A DNA stretch of 64,000 nt. Origin: Sphingobacterium pedocola. Its GTDB lineage: Bacteria > Bacteroidota > Bacteroidia > Sphingobacteriales > Sphingobacteriaceae. Below are positions 33,385-41,853 of the stretch, in pieces. Within the stretch, counting starts at the first letter, position 1, and each line of letters opens with the position of its first letter. The DNA lies in contig NZ_MU158691.1 in the NCBI RefSeq assembly GCF_015209965.1, forward strand, positions 23,500 through 87,499, read 5' to 3'. Position numbers and translations under genes: made by a program. The notes under the pieces were generated by a model. The model ran no database searches, was not told where the DNA came from, and worked only from the letters and a program-made list of their open reading frames with translations.

Positions 33385-36381
33385 TTAAGGAGTGACTACT
33401 TTAGCTTTCGTGTCCGTAGACGTGGTAAAATGTTTCTTTCCACTTAAATCATACACGGAAGGTGCCGCCAAGAAGATAGAAGAGTAGGTTGCAACCACAA
33501 TACCAACCAAGATTGCGAAAGAGAAACCTCTAATCACCTCTCCGCCAAATATAAATAAGATTACCAATACAAATATAATCGTTAATGAGGTAATCACCGT
33601 ACGGCTAAGTGTAGTATTGATTGCATGATTAATGATATCTCCGAAGTTTTTGCTGTACGCACCAGGTTTCGTCAAATCTTCCCGCACGCGGTCAAACACA
33701 ACTACCGTGTCATTCACAGAATAAGCGAGTACGGTAAGAAGAGCCGCGACAAAATGTTGGTCGATATCCAATGAAAAAGGTACGATTCCGTCCAAAATAG
33801 AGAATAATCCCAATATTATTATACCATCATGTATTGTCGCAATCGCTGCACCAATTGAATATTGCCATTTGCGAAAACGGACCAATATATAAGCGGCAAT
33901 GATCAATATCGAAATAATACCTGACCACCATGCTCTATCTTTGATGTCGGTAGCGATGGATGGTCCGACCTTTTGTGACGATAAAATTTCGTATTTATTA
34001 CCTTCAACCTTCGATAAACCTTCGTTTAATTTTGCTAATACCTCTTCATCCGCTTCATCCGAAGTTTCATTGATATGATATGTCGTCGTAACCCGAACCT
34101 GATTCGCACTACCAAATGTTTTGACCTCCGTCGTTAAATTAAATGTATTGTCTAGATTTTGACGAATCTCCTCTAGATTCACCGAATTCGCATAGTTTAC
34201 AGTATACGTACGTCCACCTTGGAAATCCACGCCTAACGAAAACCCTTTTGTCAAGATCGAAACGATACAAAGGCCAACAACAACTAACGATACACCATAT
34301 AAAGTTTTACGTTTTTTGATAAATTGAAAATTTGCATTTTGCAATGTATTAGCCGACCATGGCAAAGAAACCGAAATTTTCATATCCTTATCCAGCATGT
34401 ATTCGAAAATCAAGCGTGAGATAAAGATCGAAGTAAATAGGGAAGTGATAATACCGATCATCAATGTCGTTGCAAATCCCAAGATAGGTCCGCTACCGAA
34501 AAAGAATAAAACCATACCTACTAAAAACGTCGTAATCTGTGAATCGAGGATAGAAGGTAATGCATGTTTGTAACCGTCAGCGATCGCTTGACGAATACTT
34601 TTACCCAAGCGTAACTCTTCCCGTATACGTTCATAAATAAGTACGTTGGCATCCACTGCTGTACCCATCGTTAATACGATACCTGCAATACCCGGTAACG
34701 TTAAAACGGCGTTAAGGGATGCCAATACACCCATCAAAAAGAATACATTGAAAAGAACGGCAATATTTGCTGCAACACCCGCACGATTGTAATAGGCAAT
34801 CATGAAGATCATTACAACGATTATACCGATGACCGCGGAATTAACACCTGCGTCAATGGCAGCCTGACCTAGTGAAGGTCCAACAATAGCCTCTTCAACG
34901 ATTTTAGCTGTAGTCGGTAAACGACCCGCTTTCAATACGTTGGCTAAATCTTTTGTATCTTCAATGGTAAAGCTACCCGAAATTTGAGAACTTCCGTTAG
35001 GGATTTCTTCGTTTACCGACGGTGCGGAATATACAACACCATCTAACACGATCGCAACAGCTTCTCTGTTCTGAGCAGCTTTCGCTGTGATTTTTCGCCA
35101 TTCACGAGCTCCAACAGAGTTCATACTCATGGACACCACAGGTGTGTTGTTTTGATCAAAATTATCTGTCGCATCAGTAATTACATCACCTGTTAATACA
35201 GCTGGGTTGTCTCCCGGAGCTGGCTTTATGGCATAAAGCGAAAGTGCATTAGGCGTACGTTGTTCCGGTTTTACGGCCCAAAGCAATTTGATGTTTGATG
35301 GAATGATAGATTTTACTTCCGGTCTAGCCAAGTAAGCATTTACTTTAGCTGTATCCTTTAGGTTCGCCATACCTACCATCGGGCCGGTGGCCAATTGAGG
35401 TTGGCCGTTTTCTGCGGTATAAACAGCCGGATTTAAAACGCTAAATAATGGGTTTTCTGCCGCAAGGTTTGCTGATATAGCCGAAGAATCGGTGCTTTCA
35501 GACTTATTTGCCCCTAGGTTTGCCAGTAAATTATCTTCATTGTCTGTCGAGTCGACAGCGGTAGAATCTCCTGTAGATGCAGTGCTAGGCGTCGTCTCTG
35601 TTGCTTTTAATGTTCCCGCCAGTGTACGGTTTACATTTTCGAGTAAAGGGTATACCTGTAAATTGTCATGTGTTTCGTAAAATTCTAGTTTTGCCGAACC
35701 CTGCAATAATTTCCGTACCCGTGCCTCGTCGTTTACCCCTGGTAATTCAATAAGAATACGGTTGGTACCTTGTTGAATTTGTATGTTTGGAGAAGCAACA
35801 CCAAACTTGTCAATACGTGTACGTAATACTTTGTAAGAATTTTGAATGGCATTGTCAGATTCCTTTTGTAGGAAATTTCTAACATCATTGTCGGAACTCG
35901 TCGCTTTTATTAAAGTCGCATTGTCTTTGGTCGCGAAAAAAGTAGCCAATGAAGTAGATGCTCCTGTTGCTTTGTACTCCTCAATAAATAAATCTACAAT
36001 AGATCTGTTTGCAGTTTTACTTTTTTGAATTGCTTGCTGTAAGGCCGTGTTGAATTTTTCGTCTTTCGTCTTATTGGCCAGGTTACTGATCAACTCGTCT
36101 AAAGAGATTTCCATCGTAACGTTCATACCCCCTTTAAGATCGAGGCCAAGTGCTAGTTCGTATGCTTTACACTCCCTGTACGTATACTTAGCAATTCCTA
36201 AATTAAATACGGTCTCGCTAGCTATAGAATCCAAATAGGCTTTTTCCTTAGCCATATCGCCGCCTGCATATGATGCAGCATCACGCTCTACTTTGCGTGT
36301 CACAAATGTGAATGATAGGGAATAGAGGCATGCTAATGATACCACTATTACCAAAAATTTAATCAGCCCTTTACTCTGCAT
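33385..36381 (-). CDS. secDF: Fused protein translocase subunit SecDF
   Basis: SecD and SecF use the proton gradient to pull preproteins out through SecYEG. Here they are one 998-aa chain, the usual form in Bacteroidetes. The SecD half has an N-terminal span, 'LGLDLKGGMNVTMEI' (about 78-92), a large periplasmic domain with low-complexity Ser/Thr/Asp-rich insertion (about 250-310), and 'GSGPILGFATTLMIGIITSLFTSIFISRL'. The SecF half begins about 690 ('FQFIKKRKTLYGVSLVVVG', 'LGVDFQGGRTYTV') and includes 'AYSVNDTVVVFDRVREDL' and 'TLSRTVITSLTIIFVL'. Twelve membrane spans are expected. It is transcribed alone, with a promoter candidate and a strong terminator. Confidence 0.97.
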   Translation of the reverse strand: MQSKGLIKFLVIVVSLACLYSLSFTFVTRKVERDAASYAGGDMAKEKAYLDSIASETVFNLGIAKYTYRECKAYELALGLDLKGGMNVTMEISLDELISNLANKTKDEKFNTALQQAIQKSKTANRSIVDLFIEEYKATGASTSLATFFATKDNATLIKATSSDNDVRNFLQKESDNAIQNSYKVLRTRIDKFGVASPNIQIQQGTNRILIELPGVNDEARVRKLLQGSAKLEFYETHDNLQVYPLLENVNRTLAGTLKATETTPSTASTGDSTAVDSTDNEDNLLANLGANKSESTDSSAISANLAAENPLFSVLNPAVYTAENGQPQLATGPMVGMANLKDTAKVNAYLARPEVKSIIPSNIKLLWAVKPEQRTPNALSLYAIKPAPGDNPAVLTGDVITDATDNFDQNNTPVVSMSMNSVGAREWRKITAKAAQNREAVAIVLDGVVYSAPSVNEEIPNGSSQISGSFTIEDTKDLANVLKAGRLPTTAKIVEEAIVGPSLGQAAIDAGVNSAVIGIIVVMIFMIAYYNRAGVAANIAVLFNVFFLMGVLASLNAVLTLPGIAGIVLTMGTAVDANVLIYERIREELRLGKSIRQAIADGYKHALPSILDSQITTFLVGMVLFFFGSGPILGFATTLMIGIITSLFTSIFISRLIFEYMLDKDMKISVSLPWSANTLQNANFQFIKKRKTLYGVSLVVVGLCIVSILTKGFSLGVDFQGGRTYTVNYANSVNLEEIRQNLDNTFNLTTEVKTFGSANQVRVTTTYHINETSDEADEEVLAKLNEGLSKVEGNKYEILSSQKVGPSIATDIKDRAWWSGIISILIIAAYILVRFRKWQYSIGAAIATIHDGIIILGLFSILDGIVPFSLDIDQHFVAALLTVLAYSVNDTVVVFDRVREDLTKPGAYSKNFGDIINHAINTTLSRTVITSLTIIFVLVILFIFGGEVIRGFSFAILVGIVVATYSSIFLAAPSVYDLSGKKHFTTSTDTKAKVVTP

Positions 36382-36460
36382 TTTTGTATTCGTGTATTAG
36401 TTTGATATAGTTTATGTTTTCTACTGTTTTAGCTGATAAAAAATAATTTACCAAGAACCG

Positions 36461-36489
36461 CAAAGGTATAAAAATTTTGTATAACCAAA
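36461..36489 (-). promoter_or_regulatory. Promoter candidate for secDF
   Basis: The minus strand carries TTTTG (36485-36489) and, 17 nt downstream, TACCTTTG (36461-36468), a perfect Bacteroidetes -7 box with slightly short spacing. The start codon is about 80 nt downstream. Confidence 0.5.
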
Positions 36490-36576
36490 ACTAAAATCGA
36501 AGATATCTGTTTAAAAAATCGCAGATAGGCAGAGGTTGATTTGCCAGGAGGCAAATTCGTTGTGGGATAGATGGAT

Positions 36577-36616
36577 GAATTCGCGGATTCGCCTATTTGC
36601 GAATTCGCGAATTCAT
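36577..36616. repeat. Octamer array GAATTCGC (5 units)
   Basis: Five 8-nt units run without gap: GAATTCGC, GGATTCGC, CTATTTGC, GAATTCGC, GAATTCAT. The last two make the palindrome GAATTCGCGAATTC. It lies 4 nt beyond the stop codon of the small outer-membrane protein gene on the minus strand. Confidence 0.8.
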
Positions 36617-36620
36617 AAAA

Positions 36621-37100
36621 TTATCTTAGGGTAAATTTGAAGCCTAATGTAAATCGAGCAGGTTCGAAATCCGACTCATGCGAAAGGTTCCACCACGGTT
36701 TCCAGTCAAAATGAAAAGCTAAGGGAGCCGTCGGAATTTTATATTCTAGACCTGCCGCCGGGCGGATTGCAAAATGGGCATGATCATCGTCTCCCCAATG
36801 GTCAACAAAAGCGATCTGCGGACCGATCCCTACGTACCATCCCAATCCATTCGTTCCGCGGAAGGGCTGATTATAGGAGTAATCTGCTCCGATGATAGTT
36901 ACATGGTCTCCAAACAACACCTGTGCATTACCGGCATTTGTCCCATCAAATGAATGCTTGATCTGTGGGCCAAATAAAGTAGCACCGTCGCCAAGATCAA
37001 TAGCTAATCCTAACGCTGTTTTGTACGACTGTGCATTTGCCTCGTGTGTGGCTATGGTCAGCGCCGAGGCTGCAAACATGGATAGTATTATTTTTTTCAT
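36621..37100 (-). CDS. Small exported protein, probable outer-membrane beta barrel
   Basis: This predicted protein of 159 aa has a signal peptide 'MKKIILSMFAASALTIATHEANAQS' (cleavage near residue 24). The mature part alternates short beta strands: 'YKTALGLAIDLGDGATLFGPQIKHSF', 'VLFGDHVTIIGADYSYNQPF', 'GLGWYVGIGPQIAFV', 'FAIRPAAGLEYKIPTAPLAFHFDWKPWWNL' and an aromatic C-terminal 'FTLGFKFTLR'. This suggests an eight-stranded OmpA/OmpW-like barrel. I start it at the ATG at 37100 because the signal peptide begins there, not at the ATG 81 nt upstream. Function is unknown. Confidence 0.85.
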   Translation of the reverse strand: MKKIILSMFAASALTIATHEANAQSYKTALGLAIDLGDGATLFGPQIKHSFDGTNAGNAQVLFGDHVTIIGADYSYNQPFRGTNGLGWYVGIGPQIAFVDHWGDDDHAHFAIRPAAGLEYKIPTAPLAFHFDWKPWWNLSHESDFEPARFTLGFKFTLR

Positions 37101-37240
37101 CTGTATAAATTTATTGTTAATTAAACGTATTCTTTCCGATACTTCGCAAAGAGCTTGCCAAAGTGAGCAAGGCGATATCATTTGGCGCTCTTTTTATGAT
37201 TATAATCGGATTGTCATTTATCATTAAATTTTAGTTTTTA

Positions 37241-37271
37241 TTTGATAGAGACGTATTTTTTTGTAATTTTG
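37241..37271 (+). promoter_or_regulatory. Promoter of guaB
   Basis: TTTG (37241-37244) and TAATTTTG (37264-37271) are separated by 19 nt, matching the Bacteroidetes -33/-7 consensus (TTTG, N19-21, TAnnTTTG) exactly. The guaB ATG is 33 nt beyond. Confidence 0.75.
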
Positions 37272-37304
37272 CCTGGCAAATAGAAAACCCAGAACGTATT
37301 TGCC

Positions 37305-38780
37305 ATGCAATTAGATCCACAAAAATTCGTAGCTGAAGGACTTACATATGACGATGTCTTATTGATCCCAGCGTATTCAGAGATTCTACCTCGAGATGTA
37401 GATACCAGTACATACCTCACTAAAAAAATTAAGCTTAATATACCATTTATATCGGCTGCAATGGACACTGTGACGGAGTCTGATTTGGCTATAGCTATAG
37501 CGCAAGCGGGTGGAATAGGGATGTTGCACAAAAACATGACTATTGATCAACAAGCGGCAGAAGTACGTAAGGTAAAGCGTTCGGAGAGCGGAATGATCCA
37601 GGATCCGGTTACTTTATTGAAAAATGCTACTGTGGGTGATGCTTTTGCTATAATGAAAGAACATAAAATCGGCGGTATTCCTGTTATTGATCTTGATGGA
37701 AGATTGGTCGGGATCGTAACGAATAGGGATCTTCGCTTTCAAAAGGACATGGCCAGACCTATTAGTGAGTTGATGACGAAGGATAACTTGGTCGTTGCTC
37801 CCGAGGGTACGGATCTGGTGCAAGCGGAAGAAATACTTCAAAATTATAAAATTGAAAAGCTTCCTGTAGTAGACGCCAATTATGTCCTTAAAGGATTAAT
37901 TACGTTTAAAGATATCCAAAAATATAAACACTATCCGAATGCGGCCAAAGATAGTCATGGCCGACTGTTGGTTGGCGCTGCAGTAGGGGTTACAGCAGAT
38001 ACGGTAGAACGGGTGGACGCATTGGTAAAGGCTGGAGTCGATGTCGTTACTATCGATACGGCGCATGGCCATTCATTAGGGGTTATCAATAAACTGAAAG
38101 AGGTAAAATCAATCTATCCAGATCTACAGGTTATTGTTGGTAATATCGCTACAGGGGCAGCTGCAAAAGCATTGGCTGAAGCAGGGGCGGATGGCGTTAA
38201 AGTTGGTATTGGCCCAGGATCTATTTGTACGACCCGTATTATTGCAGGTGTCGGTGTGCCACAGTTGTATGCGGTATACGAGGTTGCGAAGGCCTTAAAA
38301 GGTACGGGGGTTCCTCTTATTGCAGACGGTGGTATCAAACAAACCGGGGATATTGCAAAAGCAATCGCTGCAGGAGCAGATACCATAATGGCAGGTTCTC
38401 TTTTCGCTGGGGTAGAAGAGGCACCGGGCGAAACCATTTTATTGGAAGGACGTAAATTTAAATCCTATCGTGGTATGGGTTCGGTCGAAGCAATGGAAAA
38501 AGGCTCTAAAGATCGTTATTTTCAGGATGTAGAAGAAGATATCAAGAAATTAGTGCCGGAGGGTATCGTGGGTCGAGTGCCCTATAAGGGTACTTTAGCT
38601 GAAGTTGTGTATCAATATATTGGCGGACTGCGCGCATCTATGGGATACTGCGGAGCTGCTTCTATAGCAAAACTTCAGGAAGCACAATTCGTACGGATTA
38701 CGGGGGCGGGCTTACGGGAGTCACATCCACATAATATACAGATTACCAAAGAAGCTCCAAACTACAACAGCAGAGGCTAG
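37305..38780 (+). CDS. guaB: Inosine-5'-monophosphate dehydrogenase
   Basis: GuaB oxidises IMP to XMP with NAD, the committed step of guanine nucleotide synthesis. The 491-aa protein starts with 'GLTYDDVLLIPAYSEILP' and has two CBS domains (about 95-205, 'MIQDPVTLLKNATVGDAFAIMKEHKIGGIPVID' and the following repeat). The catalytic loop is 'VGIGPGSICTTRIIAGVGVPQ' with the nucleophilic Cys (about 307), followed by 'IADGGIKQTGDIAKAIAAGAD' and the mobile flap 'FKSYRGMGSVEAM'. It is a single-gene unit with a good upstream promoter. Confidence 0.97.
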   Translation: MQLDPQKFVAEGLTYDDVLLIPAYSEILPRDVDTSTYLTKKIKLNIPFISAAMDTVTESDLAIAIAQAGGIGMLHKNMTIDQQAAEVRKVKRSESGMIQDPVTLLKNATVGDAFAIMKEHKIGGIPVIDLDGRLVGIVTNRDLRFQKDMARPISELMTKDNLVVAPEGTDLVQAEEILQNYKIEKLPVVDANYVLKGLITFKDIQKYKHYPNAAKDSHGRLLVGAAVGVTADTVERVDALVKAGVDVVTIDTAHGHSLGVINKLKEVKSIYPDLQVIVGNIATGAAAKALAEAGADGVKVGIGPGSICTTRIIAGVGVPQLYAVYEVAKALKGTGVPLIADGGIKQTGDIAKAIAAGADTIMAGSLFAGVEEAPGETILLEGRKFKSYRGMGSVEAMEKGSKDRYFQDVEEDIKKLVPEGIVGRVPYKGTLAEVVYQYIGGLRASMGYCGAASIAKLQEAQFVRITGAGLRESHPHNIQITKEAPNYNSRG

Positions 38781-38957
38781 AAATATAAGGAGTTGTCTTA
38801 ATAAGGTCATCGCTTACAAAAAATGCGTCATTGCGAGAACGAATGACGAAGCAATCTGCGTTTTTAAGATCGTTAGATTGCTTCACCATCGTTCCTTAAG
38901 TTCGCGATGACGATGCCTTGCTTGTGGACGCCCTCTTTATGATCTATATGCCTTAGC
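38781..38957. repeat. Dispersed inverted repeat (38826-38912)
   Basis: The arms CGTCATTGCGAG (from 38826) and CGCGATGACG (to 38912) enclose GAAGCAATCT (38848-38857) and its exact complement AGATTGCTTC (38875-38884). Flanks 'GTCTTAATAAGGTC' resemble those of the repeat at 62268-62480. It sits between convergent guaB and the ABC-F gene, where it may end transcription both ways. Confidence 0.75.
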
Positions 38958-40547
38958 TCAAGCCAACCCCAGATCCCGTTCTATGTTAATTTGCTGTCTA
39001 AAGGTCGCGTCATGCGAGACTACCAATAATGTTCCGTGATAGGCATTGATAGCAGTCGTAAGTATCTCTATATTTTGAATATCTAAGTTATTAGTCGGTT
39101 CATCGAGGATAAGAATATCTGGAGATTCATCGTCGAGTGTCAAACAGCATAATATTAACCTCATTTTCTCTCCGCCACTCAGCATTGAACAGCTTTTGTT
39201 CCAGGTATCTTCGTCAAATAAAAAGCGACTTAATCGGATTTTTACTTCATGTTCGAGTAGGGCAGAACTGTTATATTCCTGGGCTTGCTCGTAAACAGAT
39301 CGTTTGGGATGTATTAAAGAATAGTCTTGATCGATATAAACCGATTTTTTAGCTGTGCGAGATAATACGCCTATTGTTGGACTAAGTTTATTCAATAGGA
39401 TGTTTATCAGCGTTGTCTTACCTGAACCATTCGCACCGTATAAGCTAATACGTTCGCCACTTACAATTCGGAAAGAGAGCGGGGAATGCCAAATAGACCC
39501 CTTGCCGTAATCAAAATTAATTTTCGAGGCTTCAAACAAAATTTTTCCGTTATGTAAATTAGAGGAGCTGAAATTGAATTTCATTTTATCTATATCGGCT
39601 TGTTCCGCCCTAAGATTGGACAGTTCTAGCGATATGCTGTTTATTTTTCCAGTATGAATACCTTTTATCTTCGATGTACTCCGTTCGGCATTGTTTTTAA
39701 GGGTATTCATTACAATCGTCGGAAGACCCGCTTTTTCTTGTTTCTTTTTACCCCTTGCATCGAGCTTTTGTTGTCTCTCCAGCGTTTCGCGTTCTTTCTC
39801 CTTCGCTTTCTTTAACGATTTTTCATGACTTTTGATGTCATGTTGGAGCGCTTCCTGTTCGGACTTCTTCTGTGCAGTATAGAATTCATAGTTGCCACCA
39901 TAGGTGGCGAGGTTTTTGGGGTTTAGTTCATGAATTTTGTCCAATAAATTCAGAAGCCTTCTGTCGTGACTTACTATAATCATCGTAGCGGTCTGCTGCG
40001 TTATAAAATCATAGAGCAGCTGCCGGCTATTTTCATCTAGATGGTTGCTTGGTTCATCCATTACAACGAATTTGGGCCGGTGTATAGTTATCCCGGCCAA
40101 GAAAACCTTGGTTTTTTGGCCGCCACTCAGATCGGCCAACGAATCTGATAAGTTAATATCATCGAGTTGCCAAACCCGTAGTGCATCTTGACAACGGTCT
40201 TCAATTGTCCAGTCATCATCCAGTATGGATAAATTCTCGTCTGTTGCGTCGCCTTCTAAAATAGCATAAAAAGCCCGTAGCTTATCCGCTACTTGTAGCG
40301 CTTCACCAACCGACAGGTGGTTAAATTGTCCGAAGACTTGCGGAATGTGGTAAGCGGAATCGGATTTGATTACTGTACCAGCAGAAGCTTCCAGTTCGCC
40401 TGCGATTAGGCGCAATAAAGTAGACTTTCCGACGCCATTGTTTCCAATTAGCGCAGCTTTTTCGTGATTATTGACGGTGAGATCGATGTGTTCAAACAAT
40501 AGATCTTTATTCGGATGTGTGTAGGAAATGTTTTGTAAAATAAGCAT
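38958..40547 (-). CDS. ABC-F family ATPase
   Basis: This soluble 529-aa protein has two ATPase domains and no membrane part. Domain 1 has Walker A 'GNNGVGKSTLL' (about 36-46), signature 'LSGGQKTKVFLAG' and Walker B 'KFVVMDEPSNHLD'. A charged linker (about 225-310, Lys/Glu-rich coiled coil) separates it from domain 2 with 'YGANGSGKTTLI', 'LSGGEKMRLILCC' and 'ILILDEPTNNLD'. ABC-F proteins act on the ribosome as translation factors or antibiotic-protection factors. Which applies here cannot be decided, though the long charged linker and solitary position fit a protection-type or accessory member. It faces away from the composite repeat at about 40768. Confidence 0.87.
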   Translation of the reverse strand: MLILQNISYTHPNKDLLFEHIDLTVNNHEKAALIGNNGVGKSTLLRLIAGELEASAGTVIKSDSAYHIPQVFGQFNHLSVGEALQVADKLRAFYAILEGDATDENLSILDDDWTIEDRCQDALRVWQLDDINLSDSLADLSGGQKTKVFLAGITIHRPKFVVMDEPSNHLDENSRQLLYDFITQQTATMIIVSHDRRLLNLLDKIHELNPKNLATYGGNYEFYTAQKKSEQEALQHDIKSHEKSLKKAKEKERETLERQQKLDARGKKKQEKAGLPTIVMNTLKNNAERSTSKIKGIHTGKINSISLELSNLRAEQADIDKMKFNFSSSNLHNGKILFEASKINFDYGKGSIWHSPLSFRIVSGERISLYGANGSGKTTLINILLNKLSPTIGVLSRTAKKSVYIDQDYSLIHPKRSVYEQAQEYNSSALLEHEVKIRLSRFLFDEDTWNKSCSMLSGGEKMRLILCCLTLDDESPDILILDEPTNNLDIQNIEILTTAINAYHGTLLVVSHDATFRQQINIERDLGLA

Positions 40548-40767
40548 ATTGTTTCTTTCAGCGGTAATAAAAATACATGCAACTATACCGAGGTATCGTT
40601 TGTGTCTGATATAATTTGAAAGAAATCTGCTCTTACATACAAAAAGGGTTTTGGAGGAACAAAACTAGCTATTTTTTTGTTTAATTGCAATATCAAGAAG
40701 AAATGTACCACAATAGATGTTTTTTACGGTCAGTTTTAATGAACCTATTTTTCATTCATATTCTTTT

Positions 40768-41220
40768 CGCCTCTATGCCGGCGAGAGCCATCCTACTTTT
40801 TTCATTAACATTAGTATTCAATTGCATTCAAGAGACCTCTTCGAGGGTTTGACCGCAAAAGTAGGCAAAACTCGTCGCTGTACCCATTTGCCACCATGGT
40901 TCGTGCTTCCTCCTGCTATTGGCAAATGGCTGAGGCGACATTTGTCGAAGTTGTAAGGATAGTGCATTATTATACTTCTATTTTTGTATTTCAGCTGAAT
41001 TTAAAAGGACGACCTAGGTCGATGTAGCGTTAAGAAAGCTTTTGGATTTGCGTTAAGAACAGATCCCCGAAGTGCAACGGCTCGGAGCTGTTTAGTAAAT
41101 CCAACAGCTTTTAGCGTAATATTGACCAAGTCTTGATTTTTTGCTTCGTTTTTTATCAAGAAAAAATGAAGAAGCCATACCACAACCAGTGGCGAAAAGG
41201 TGGTGAAGGGGACATTTCGA
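40768..41220 (+). repeat. Composite structured repeat, copy 3
   Basis: Module B (40768-40965) reads inverted relative to copy 2's plus strand. It has CCTACTTTT/AAAAGTAGG arms (40792-40800 / 40857-40865) around a longer loop, a perfect 10-bp stem CCATTTGCCA/TGGCAAATGG (40884-40893 / 40920-40929) and outer CGTCGC/GCGACA (40873-40878 / 40935-40940). Module A (41003-41220) has the long hairpin (41017-41127; one mismatch in the 15-bp arms), CTTGAT/ATCAAG (41132-41137 / 41155-41160) and a changed third hairpin (CCAC/GTGG, 41080-41092). Clear terminal inverted repeats like those of copy 2 were not found. It occupies the gap between the ABC-F gene and the GNAT gene. Confidence 0.85.
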
Positions 41221-41298
41221 ATTGTCTAAAATAAACCTTCGTTAAAATTTAATAATAAAAAAGCATTTGTTCTAAACATCAATAGCCCTTTAAAAACT

Positions 41299-41802
41299 TC
41301 AAGCAATCCTTTTTCCTAAAATCTTTAAACTTCGTTCTTGACCATCCAGTTCTGCTATATGGGGTAACGTGGCCCAGTCTTCAAAACCGAAATATTCGAA
41401 CAGTTTCAAACTCGGCTCGTTATGTGCAAAAATGAATGCAAGCAGTGTTTTTATTCCGAAGTTTGGTGCATGGTCTATACTATATTGTAGTATTTGCTTT
41501 CCCAAACCTTTGCCCCTAACGTTGGTATCCAGATATATACTTATTTCGACGGTAGCATCGTAAGCCGGACGCCCGTAAAAAGACTGAAAACTCACCCAAC
41601 CAATGGTTTGGTCATGGCTACCTTGTACAATCCATAAGGGTCTTTTCGAAGGATTGTGTTCATCAAACCATTTTTGGCGACTGTCTACAGTCACCTGTTC
41701 TGTATCCGCCGTGACCATTCGAGAAGTAATGGTCGTATTATATATCTCAACGATTCTTTTTAAATCGCTAAATGTAGCATCCTTGAATGTTAGATCTTTC
41801 AT
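41299..41802 (-). CDS. GNAT-family N-acetyltransferase, phosphinothricin-acetyltransferase-like
   Basis: This 167-aa enzyme resembles the Pat/YncA/MddA branch: 'FKDATFSDLKRIVEIYNTTI' at the N-terminus, 'SRQKWFDEHNPSKRPLWIV' (about 47-65), 'GWVSFQSFYGRPAYDATVEISIYL' and the acetyl-CoA loop 'RGKGLGKQILQYSIDHAPNFG' (about 110-130). 'AHNEPSLKLFEYFGFEDWATLPHIAELDGQERSL' completes the fold. Family members acetylate phosphinothricin, methionine sulfone or related amino-acid analogues; the true substrate is unknown. The ATG at 41802 matches the family start better than the one 36 nt upstream. It follows the FUSC-family gene closely on the same strand. Confidence 0.85.
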   Translation of the reverse strand: MKDLTFKDATFSDLKRIVEIYNTTITSRMVTADTEQVTVDSRQKWFDEHNPSKRPLWIVQGSHDQTIGWVSFQSFYGRPAYDATVEISIYLDTNVRGKGLGKQILQYSIDHAPNFGIKTLLAFIFAHNEPSLKLFEYFGFEDWATLPHIAELDGQERSLKILGKRIA

Positions 41803-41853
41803 GGTTATTTTTGGACTTTCGTATTTGCTGTTCAACAAAGATATGGAATGTTT

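Noticed and set aside
37100..37181. The longer start of the small outer-membrane protein at 37181.
   Set aside because: The extra 27 residues precede a textbook signal peptide.
40717..40956. 79-aa plus-strand frame inside the composite repeat, and a similar minus frame at 41001-41183.
   Set aside because: They fall on hairpin arms that vary between copies; the frames are not conserved in copies 1 and 2.
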